In this document: positions 1 to 5,339 of the stretch, one piece after another
Position numbering within the stretch: position 1 is the first letter of the stretch
Layout: each line of letters opens with the position of its first letter
DNA from: Polyangium sp. (in: bacteria)
GTDB lineage: Bacteria; Myxococcota_A; Polyangia; Palsa-1104
Assembly (NCBI GenBank): GCA_025450955.1
Contig: JANWLJ010000213.1
Coordinates: 1 to 5,428, forward strand
Reading direction: 5' to 3'
Length of the DNA stretch: 5,428 nucleotides
Position numbers and translations under genes: made by a program
Notes under the pieces: generated by a model
The model's input: the letters and a program-made list of their open reading frames with translations, nothing else
Database searches by the model: none
What the model was told of the DNA's origin: nothing

Positions 1-2
1 AT

Positions 3-1301
3 TGGGACGCGCTCGGTTGCTACGTGCCGCTCGGCCGCTTGATGGCCGCGCACGGGTTTGATCTCCACGCCTACCGCGGCCTGGCGATCTTCCGACCGCC
101 GCTTCTCACCGCGCTGTTCGCGACGGCGGCGCGGCTCGGGGGCGGCGATCCCGCCTTTCACATCATCGTTTGGGCGTTCGCCGCCACGCTTCCGATCTCG
201 TCCTGGCTCATCGCCCGCGCGCTCGGCGCGGCGAGGCGGACGGCGCTGCTCGCCTCGATGGCCTGCCTGCTCGCGCCAATCTTCGCCGCCCAGGCGGGCA
301 TCGAGCAGAGCGATCTTCCGGTGGCCGCGTGGGTGGCGATCGCCTGGCTGCTCGCACTCACGAGGCGACGCTGGGCTTTTGTGCTCGTGGCGGCGGCGGC
401 GCTTCTGACGAAAGAGAGCGCCCACTTCGTGCTCCTTCCCGCAGCCTGGCTATGGTGGCAATGCTCGGCCGGTGACGCCAGAGCCCGGTTTCGCTACGCC
501 GCTCCAGCGCTCTTGCCCTATTTGGTCCTATTCGGCTGGATCTTCGCGCAGCACCGAATCGTCGGCCACGTGCTCTACGCGGGACAGGCCTCGCTCCTCG
601 GAATCGCGTCCTGTCTGCAGGCGATTGATCACAGCCTCGTCGAGGGGGGACGTCTCCTCTTCTCGTTGGCCGCCTTTCCGATCGTGGCGGCCGCGTGGCG
701 CGATCGCCACCAGCTCCGCGCGCGGCCCGAGAGCGCGGCGACGCTGGCGACCGCGGGTGCGATTCTGCTCCTACCGTTCGCGTTCCCCGCGGCGCTCCCG
801 CGCTACATGCTGCCGTCGCTTCCGCTTCACTGCGCGCTGGCGGCGATCGGCGTCGACGCGATGGTCTCCCGGCTCCGGCCGCTCGTCGTCCCCGCCGGCG
901 CTTTGATCTTGGTGGCCCTGTGGTGGTCGCCGACGCTCGACTCGCGTTCCGAGTGGCACCTCGAATCGAACCTGCGCTATCGCGCGCTCCTCGACGCGGA
1001 GGTCGCGGCTGCCGGCGAGCTGTCTCACGACCACGCCCGACGGGTGATCGCGCCGTTTCCGATGAATCTGGCGCTCGCCGATCCGCACGCGAACTACGCG
1101 CCCGAACCCATCGCGGTGGCGCCACCCGGCCCCGATCTCTCTTTGCCCACGCTCTGCCGGAGCGATTTTCTCGTCTCCACCGCCGAGGAGTCGACGCGCC
1201 CCGCCGAGAAGGTGCTCGGCGCCGCGGGCGCGCTCACGCTCGCGTGGGAACGATCAGCGGCGGGCCACCTCATCCGAATTTTTCGCGTGAGCTGTCGATG
1301 A
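3..1301 (+). CDS. GT-C (GT39/PMT/ArnT-like) membrane glycosyltransferase, N-terminus cut by window edge
   Basis: The reading frame is open from the first complete codon, so the gene starts upstream; the GTG at 24 is unlikely to be the true start because coding sequence in family register precedes it. The 432 visible residues begin WDALGCYVPLG, which resembles the first periplasmic loop of GT39 enzymes, where a conserved Asp (here residue 2) is catalytic. Further family-like features are RPPLL (31-35, usually HPPL), a loop acidic residue D104, TKES (136-139) and PRYMLPSLPLH (266-276). About ten hydrophobic segments follow, near 53-74, 80-97, 104-119, 123-137, 141-152, 166-183, 216-231, 245-262, 272-287 and 293-308. 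A soluble, probably periplasmic tail of about 120 residues ends the protein. The family moves a sugar from a polyprenyl-phosphate carrier to a lipid, glycan or protein on the outer face of the inner membrane. Donor and acceptor cannot be read from the sequence. Family call fairly sure; substrate unknown. Confidence 0.8.
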   Translation, partial: WDALGCYVPLGRLMAAHGFDLHAYRGLAIFRPPLLTALFATAARLGGGDPAFHIIVWAFAATLPISSWLIARALGAARRTALLASMACLLAPIFAAQAGIEQSDLPVAAWVAIAWLLALTRRRWAFVLVAAAALLTKESAHFVLLPAAWLWWQCSAGDARARFRYAAPALLPYLVLFGWIFAQHRIVGHVLYAGQASLLGIASCLQAIDHSLVEGGRLLFSLAAFPIVAAAWRDRHQLRARPESAATLATAGAILLLPFAFPAALPRYMLPSLPLHCALAAIGVDAMVSRLRPLVVPAGALILVALWWSPTLDSRSEWHLESNLRYRALLDAEVAAAGELSHDHARRVIAPFPMNLALADPHANYAPEPIAVAPPGPDLSLPTLCRSDFLVSTAEESTRPAEKVLGAAGALTLAWERSAAGHLIRIFRVSCR

Positions 1302-1303
1302 GC

Positions 1304-1750
1304 TCAAAACGAGACTGCGACGCCGCCGAGCCCGCCAAAGCCGGCGCCCGGCGAAACTGAGAGCACCGGCAAAACGAGTTGCTTCTTGCGCCAGCTCGCG
1401 ACGTCCATGTCGTCCTGGCCGAGGATCCACAGCACGATCCCGGGAATCCCAATCGCCAGCCCGACGCCCGCCGCCACCGATCCGGAAGCGATCTCCGCGC
1501 CGCCGCCGAACAGGTGCGGATTCTCGGCGCCGTAGCCGATGAGCACGCCGCCCAAGATCGTCAGCGCCAGGCCCGGCACCGTCAGCCCGATCCCGATGTT
1601 GCGGCGCGCGAGCGCGTGATGATAGGTGCGGTCGAGCGCCTTGGGATCGACCTTGGCCGGAGCCAGCGACGCATCCGGCTCCTGATCGGCCCGAGCCTCG
1701 AGGGGCGCCGCCGCGAGGAATCCGGCGAGCGCCAGCGCGATCCACTTCAC
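1304..1750 (-). CDS. Small exported protein with two Gly-rich membrane segments, function unknown
   Basis: 148 residues from the GTG at 1750. A second in-frame GTG at 1759 would add three residues. I prefer 1750 because it gives a classic MKWIALALAG signal peptide and has an AGGGTGA block about 5 nt upstream, whereas 1759 lies directly against that block. Signal peptidase I cleavage is likely after ARA (residue 21). The mature part has a short charged stretch (22-50), two Gly-rich hydrophobic segments (52-74 and 91-111) joined by a loop with ENPHLFGGG, then a basic WRKKQ (120-124) and a Gly/Val/Pro-rich tail (125-148) ending in Phe. The two hydrophobic segments look alike and may be an old internal duplication. 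Proteins of this layout are common in myxobacterial genomes and mostly lack a known function; that is recollection, not a search. It is probably the last gene of the minus-strand run, 53 bp after the lipoprotein gene. The terminal Phe invites comparison with outer-membrane proteins, but the tail is too short to be a barrel. Confidence 0.75.
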   Translation of the reverse strand: MKWIALALAGFLAAAPLEARADQEPDASLAPAKVDPKALDRTYHHALARRNIGIGLTVPGLALTILGGVLIGYGAENPHLFGGGAEIASGSVAAGVGLAIGIPGIVLWILGQDDMDVASWRKKQLVLPVLSVSPGAGFGGLGGVAVSF

Positions 1751-1803
1751 GAGCTTCACCCTATCACGGGCGAACGCGACGACGGAGCGACCGGCCCGAC
1801 GGA

Positions 1804-3540
1804 TCAGTGAACCGCGTGGAGGATGGTGCCGCCCGCGCCGACCGCGTACACGTCGCCGCCCGGTGAAGCCCAGACTGCGTCGAGGGTGGGCGTGCTCGCG
1901 GGGACCATCTCGCCGGTCCAGCCGGAGCCGTCCCAGAAGCTGATCGCTCCGGTGTACGTGCTGCCGCTTCCGGTGTCTCCGACGGCGAACACCCGCGAGA
2001 ACGAGGTGCCGCCCATGCCGTAAAGCGATCCGTTGCCGCCGGTTGGGGCCGAGAGCCACTCGGAGCCGTCCCAGCGGCCGACGTAGTTGTAGGCGAACGC
2101 GAGCACCTCGGTCGGCCCGAAGGCCACCAGCCCGTAGGCGCTCTGATGGCTCGTGCCCGGCGTGGTGGCCAGCTCGGTCAGCGTCTTGCCGTCGTAGTGA
2201 TAGACGTAGCCGCCGCCGATGTAGACGTCGCTCGCCGAGCGCACCCGCACGTCGCACTGATGAAAGAGGGTGGTGGGCACGGTGATGCTGGCGGCGATCG
2301 TCGCGACCCCGCCGGTCAGGCGCTCGAGCTGGCCGCCGTAGTTCCAGACGTAGGCGTCGTCGGTGCCGATCGCGCCCACACAGCAGAAGTCGCCGCACGC
2401 GGTGGTGCCGCGCTTCTGCCAGGAGGTGCCGTTCCACCACAAGATCGTCGCCGTGTAGCTCGCTAGGTCGTTGGCGTCGGTGATGGCGAAGACGCTGTTC
2501 GCCGAAGTGCCGTCGATCCCGATCAGGTTGCCGGTGCCCTGCGGGACCGGCATGGTCTTCCACTGGCTGCCGCTGCCGCGCAGGATCGTCCCGTAGTCGC
2601 CGACGGCAAACACGTCGCTGCCGCTCGCGCCCCACACCCCGTGCAAGGTCACCGAGACCCCGCTCGGAAGCGCGGTCCAGGCAGTGGCGTTACAGCGGCC
2701 GCCGGCGCAGCCGGCCGAGCAGGTCACGAAGTGATAGGGATAGCTGCACGCGCCCGCCGCGCAGCTGCCGGCGGGATCGTGGACCCGCAGGGTGGTCGCG
2801 TCGTCGCACTGATCGGCGGGCGGCGCGACGCACGCTTTGGGCGCGCCCTTGCAAAGCCCGGTGGTGCACTGATCGTTGACGGTGCACGGATCGCCGTCGT
2901 CGCAGGTGGCGCCGTCGTCGTAGGCGTAGCTGCACTGCCCGCCGGAGCAGGTTCCGGCCGCTTTGAAGCAGCTCGACGGCGGGCTGTCGCAGCTCACCGT
3001 CCCGCACGGATCGGTGGCGCACGCGTTTGCGACGCAGCCGCCCGCGCCGCAGGTGACGTTCTTCTTGGTGTAGACGCACGCGCCGAGCTTGCAGACGCCC
3101 TGTTGATCGTAGGTGAGAAGCTCGCTGCCGCTCGCGCACATCGCCTTCGGCGGCTGGTTGCAGATGAGCGGGGTGCCCGCGCACGCGCCGGCCGCGTCGC
3201 AGGTGTCGCCGACGGTGCACGCATCGCCGTCGTCGCAGGCGAGCCCGGCGACGATCGAATACACGCATTTTCCGCCCTGGCAGGTGCCGCTCGGCGCGTA
3301 GCACTGCGACGGCGGATGATCGCACGGCCCGCACCCGGTGCCGCTGCCGAGATCGTCCGAGGACGAAGGCGGCGGCGCGAGATCAGGCTGCGGCTGGGTG
3401 CCGCCTCCACCGACGCCACCGTCGGAGCCCGGGCCGGAGATGGACGCGTCGCCGCCGTCGGGCGCAAACCCGGGCGCGTTTCCGGCGCTGCACGCGCAAA
3501 GAGTGAGAACGCAACAAAGGGCCAGGCTGCGGGTGGACAT
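1804..3540 (-). CDS. Cys-rich repeat and seven-bladed beta-propeller-like outer-membrane lipoprotein
   Basis: 578 residues. The start is well fixed: an in-frame TAG lies three codons upstream (3552-3550) and the ATG opens a lipoprotein signal, MSTRSLALCCVLTLCAC, with lipobox LCAC and acylated Cys17. Ser at +2 favours the outer membrane in the standard sorting rule. Residues 18-69 are a Gly/Asp/Ser/Pro-rich flexible linker. Residues 70-283 hold 32 cysteines in two copies of a two-part cassette (A 70-127, B 128-174; A' 179-237, B' 238-283), each A with a CDDGD-x-CTV motif. Residues 286-578 form seven blade-like repeats of about 42 residues with the pattern L-x-G-V-x-G-x-S-x-x-D-V-F-A-V-G-x-x-G-T-I-L, then W about ten residues on. 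Blades start near 298, 339, 387, 427, 468, 506 and 553. The fold suggests a surface or periplasmic binding or adhesion module stabilised by disulfides; the ligand is unknown. No enzyme motif was seen. It lies 50 bp after the TPR gene. Confidence 0.9.
   Translation of the reverse strand: MSTRSLALCCVLTLCACSAGNAPGFAPDGGDASISGPGSDGGVGGGGTQPQPDLAPPPSSSDDLGSGTGCGPCDHPPSQCYAPSGTCQGGKCVYSIVAGLACDDGDACTVGDTCDAAGACAGTPLICNQPPKAMCASGSELLTYDQQGVCKLGACVYTKKNVTCGAGGCVANACATDPCGTVSCDSPPSSCFKAAGTCSGGQCSYAYDDGATCDDGDPCTVNDQCTTGLCKGAPKACVAPPADQCDDATTLRVHDPAGSCAAGACSYPYHFVTCSAGCAGGRCNATAWTALPSGVSVTLHGVWGASGSDVFAVGDYGTILRGSGSQWKTMPVPQGTGNLIGIDGTSANSVFAITDANDLASYTATILWWNGTSWQKRGTTACGDFCCVGAIGTDDAYVWNYGGQLERLTGGVATIAASITVPTTLFHQCDVRVRSASDVYIGGGYVYHYDGKTLTELATTPGTSHQSAYGLVAFGPTEVLAFAYNYVGRWDGSEWLSAPTGGNGSLYGMGGTSFSRVFAVGDTGSGSTYTGAISFWDGSGWTGEMVPASTPTLDAVWASPGGDVYAVGAGGTILHAVH
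1807..2679 (-). other. Seven-blade beta-propeller-like domain of the lipoprotein
   Basis: Residues 288-578 fall into seven repeats with spacing of about 38-48 residues. Blades 1, 6 and 7 keep DVFAVG, RVFAVG or DVYAVG; blades 2, 4 and 5 are looser; blade 3 is the most divergent, with AYVWNYGG. Each complete blade ends in a strand centred on Trp or its substitute, such as GSQW, GTSW, GSEW and GSGW. The last repeat stops at GTILHAVH without that strand, while an orphan strand, AWTALPSG (287-294), precedes blade 1. Such an arrangement closes a propeller ring by strand exchange. Blade 3 carries an extra cysteine cluster (C382, C386, C387) and C429 sits in blade 4. Confidence 0.75.
2692..3333 (-). 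repeat. Intragenic tandem duplication of a 16-cysteine cassette (A1B1 and A2B2)
   Basis: Within the lipoprotein gene, residues 70-174 (3333-3019) and 179-283 (3006-2692) are two copies of the same unit. Each has ten cysteines in part A and six in part B, and successive spacings match almost exactly. Spacing in A is 3 or 5, then 7, 7, 5, 10, 6, 6, 5-6, 7; in B it is 8, 15, 5, 9, 4-5, 5. At the DNA level, 3211-3237 and 2878-2904 share 26 of 27 bases over CDDGD-[AP]-CTV, while the rest has diverged. This indicates an old duplication with strong constraint on cysteine spacing. It is a protein repeat, not a mobile element. Confidence 0.9.
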
Positions 3541-3541
3541 C

Positions 3542-3576
3542 GGCCGAAGCTACGAGCGCCGGCCTCCATCCTTCCC
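3542..3576 (-). promoter_or_regulatory. Displaced Shine-Dalgarno-like block plus hairpin before the lipoprotein start
   Basis: Read on the minus strand, a purine-rich block GGGAAGGATGGA (3576-3565) is followed at once by an inverted repeat (3564-3542), then one G, then the ATG at 3540. The arms GGCCGGCGCT and AGCTTCGGCC enclose a 3-nt loop, giving eight Watson-Crick pairs, one G-U and one mismatch in the RNA. No Shine-Dalgarno sequence sits at normal distance from the ATG. If the hairpin forms, AAGGA ends about 5 nt from the ATG instead of nearly 30. The hairpin has no T-tract on the minus strand, so it does not look like an intrinsic terminator for the upstream TPR gene. Its role in initiation is inferred. 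Confidence 0.45.
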
Positions 3577-3590
3577 GAGGAACCGCCGGC

Positions 3591-4076
3591 TCAGGCCAAC
3601 CCAATGCTCATGAGACAGGCGCGCAGATACCAGCCGAGCTCTTGACGCTGGCGAAAGCGCGGCACGTGGGCGAAGGTCTCGCGTGCGGCGCGAACCGCGA
3701 GCCGGGCGCCGTCGCGATCGCGCAGCTCGCGTCGCGCGCAGGCCAGCCGCACTCGCCCCTCCACCGACGAGGAGTTGATGGTGACGAAGCGCGCGAACGC
3801 GTCCTCCGCCTCGGCCGAGCGCCCGAGCGCGTAGAGCGCGCGGCCGGCGATCAGGTAGGCGTCACCGTATTGAAAGCGCTCGTTCTGGTTGGCGGCGTGG
3901 ACCAGCGGCGCGAGCGCCTCGGCGGGCCGGCCCGACAGGAGCAGCGCGAGACCCTGCAGAAACGCCAGCTCCTCGGAGTCGGGATCGCGACGGCGCGCCT
4001 CTTCGAGGAGCTTCAGCGCGCGCCTCGGGCGGCGCTTCTCGATCCAGATCTTGGCGAGGTCGCGCCGCGCGGTCAC
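3591..4076 (-). CDS. Small TPR-repeat protein, function unknown
   Basis: 161 residues from the GTG at 4076. It is almost entirely TPR: repeats near 1-34, 35-68, 72-105 and 106-140, with the usual A/L/G/P positions (for example LSGRPAEAL and LGRSAEAEDAF), then a basic-aromatic tail ending RACLMSIGLA. There is no signal peptide and no membrane segment, so it is probably a cytoplasmic scaffold or adaptor. I chose GTG 4076 because it begins exactly at the first residue of a full TPR and avoids the M48 gene. The alternative ATG at 4133 adds 19 residues (MKDLVEPLLERGIVHAPEN), but overlaps the M48 start by 45 bp on the opposite strand. That extension could pass for the second helix of another TPR, so the true N-terminus is uncertain. 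No clear Shine-Dalgarno sequence precedes either start. It is the first gene of the minus-strand run, 50 bp before the lipoprotein start. Confidence 0.7.
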   Translation of the reverse strand: MTARRDLAKIWIEKRRPRRALKLLEEARRRDPDSEELAFLQGLALLLSGRPAEALAPLVHAANQNERFQYGDAYLIAGRALYALGRSAEAEDAFARFVTINSSSVEGRVRLACARRELRDRDGARLAVRAARETFAHVPRFRQRQELGWYLRACLMSIGLA

Positions 4077-4088
4077 GTTCTCGGGCGC
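4077..4088. promoter_or_regulatory. 12-bp gap between divergent TPR and M48 starts
   Basis: Only 12 bp separate GTG 4076 (minus) from ATG 4089 (plus), and with ATG 4133 the genes would overlap. Neither side shows a recognisable Shine-Dalgarno sequence. There is no room for promoters, so transcription of each gene would have to begin inside the other one or be leaderless. I see no -35/-10 or sigma-54 element here. Confidence 0.4.
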
Positions 4089-5330
4089 ATGAACGATCCC
4101 GCGCTCGAGGAGCGGCTCAACAAGATCCTTCATCGGCTGGCGAAGGTGAGCGATCGGCCCGAGCGCGAGCTGCGCTACCAGGTGGTGCTGGTCGACGTGC
4201 CGATGATCAACGCGCTCACCTTGCCCGGCGGAACGGTGCTGGTGTTTCGCGGGCTCGTCGACATGATGAACAAGACCATGGGCGGCAGCGACGACGCCTG
4301 GGCGGCGGTGCTCGGCCACGAGTGCGCGCACGCGGCGCTGCGCCACGGGATGGGGATGATTCAGGTGGCCTCGTCGCTGGCGCTCGATCGGCCGTTCGCC
4401 GGCGGCGCGGGCGATCTGGCGGCGTTCTTCAACACCATCTCGCGCGCGCACGAGTTCGAGGCCGATCAGTTCGGCGCGCTCTACGCCTATCGCGCCGGCT
4501 TCAACCCGAGCGCGGCGCTGGTGCTGCACAAAAAAATGCTCGAGACGATGGGCGAGATCCCGCGCGGCATGACCCACCCGACCCAGGCCGAGCGCATCGC
4601 CCGGGTGCGCGACTACCTGCTCGATCTGCGCGCCAAGGTGCATGGCTTCGACCTCGCGGTGAAGTCGCTCGGCTCGGGCGACTACGACGCGGCGATCGGG
4701 CGCTTCGAGGTGTTCCTCGGCGTGTTCCCCGACTCGACCGCGGCGCGCTCGAACCTGGGAGTCGCGCTGCACCGAAAGGCGCTCACCGCGCTCGTGCCGT
4801 CGACGCGCTTTCGCCGCTCGACCGACATCGATCCCAATTCGCGCGCGCGCAAGATCGAGCTGCACGCGGGCGCGCCGCAGGTCGCAGGGCTGAAGAAGGA
4901 GGCGGAAATCGACCAGCGGCTGCTCCGGCAGGCGATCGACGAGTATCGCGCCACCCTCGAAGTCGATCCGAGCTACGCCAAGGCGCAGATCAACCTCGGC
5001 GCGGCGCTCGACGATCTCAAAGATCGGCGCGGCGCGCGGGCGGCGCTCGAGCGGGCGGTGCGGATGGCGCCGAAAGAGAAAGAGGGCTGGAACGATCTCG
5101 GCGCGGTGGCGGCCGAGACCGGCGACACCGCACGCGCGCTCGGCGCGCTCGACAAAGCGGTCGCGCTCGACGGCAACTACCCCGAGGCCTGGTTCAACCT
5201 GGCGATGACCTACGAGCAGGCGTCGCGCAACAAAGACGCGGCCGCGGCGTGGACGAAGTACCTCGGCCTCGACGGCAAGAGCGGCTGGTCGAGCATCGCC
5301 CGCGAGCACATCGCGCGCATGAAGAAGTGA
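4089..5330 (+). CDS. M48-family zinc metallopeptidase with C-terminal TPR domain
   Basis: 413 residues from the ATG at 4089. The peptidase domain spans about 1-180: INALTLPGG (40-48) is the M48 strand-and-loop motif before the active site. HECAH (77-81) gives two zinc ligands and the catalytic Glu78, HEFEAD (121-126) gives the third ligand Glu122 and Asp126, and MTHPTQAERI (161-170) matches the conserved THP-x4-RI element that closes the site in BepA-like enzymes. TPRs follow: one near 187-290 split by an insert of about 45 residues containing TRFRRSTDIDP (239-249), then about 296-329, 331-362 and 364-396. The family degrades misfolded envelope or membrane proteins, with TPRs binding substrate or partners. 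Unlike BepA, no signal peptide or membrane helix is visible. The frame is open for another 447 bp upstream, but that stretch is the antisense of the TPR gene and lacks M48 similarity. All catalytic residues are intact. The N-terminus may be incomplete. Confidence 0.88.
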   Translation: MNDPALEERLNKILHRLAKVSDRPERELRYQVVLVDVPMINALTLPGGTVLVFRGLVDMMNKTMGGSDDAWAAVLGHECAHAALRHGMGMIQVASSLALDRPFAGGAGDLAAFFNTISRAHEFEADQFGALYAYRAGFNPSAALVLHKKMLETMGEIPRGMTHPTQAERIARVRDYLLDLRAKVHGFDLAVKSLGSGDYDAAIGRFEVFLGVFPDSTAARSNLGVALHRKALTALVPSTRFRRSTDIDPNSRARKIELHAGAPQVAGLKKEAEIDQRLLRQAIDEYRATLEVDPSYAKAQINLGAALDDLKDRRGARAALERAVRMAPKEKEGWNDLGAVAAETGDTARALGALDKAVALDGNYPEAWFNLAMTYEQASRNKDAAAAWTKYLGLDGKSGWSSIAREHIARMKK

Positions 5331-5339
5331 TCGACCGCT

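Noticed and set aside
1760..1803. Possible terminator or promoter between the lipoprotein and hairpin protein genes
   Set aside because: No stable stem with a T-tract and no recognisable promoter boxes were seen; the short gap fits co-transcription.
1751..2635. Minus-strand open frame running upstream of the small hairpin protein
   Set aside because: It is Arg/Gly-rich, lies out of frame over the lipoprotein gene, and the signal peptide at 1750 marks the real start.
2878..3237. Direct repeats with 26 of 27 identical bases as a mobile element or CRISPR
   Set aside because: There are only two copies, 333 bp apart and in frame, encoding the CDDGD-x-CTV motif; this is a protein-domain repeat.
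2641..3645. Plus-strand 334-residue open frame opposite the lipoprotein gene
   Set aside because: It is an Ala/Arg/Gly-rich shadow; the opposite strand has a clear lipoprotein with ordered repeats.
3642..4088. Plus-strand open extension of the M48 frame
   Set aside because: It is antisense to the TPR gene, has no M48 or export features, and similarity begins at 4089.
4134..5309. Long minus-strand open frame upstream of the TPR gene
   Set aside because: Its codons are aligned antisense to the M48 gene; it is rich in Arg, His and Val, lacks domains, and looks like a GC-driven shadow.
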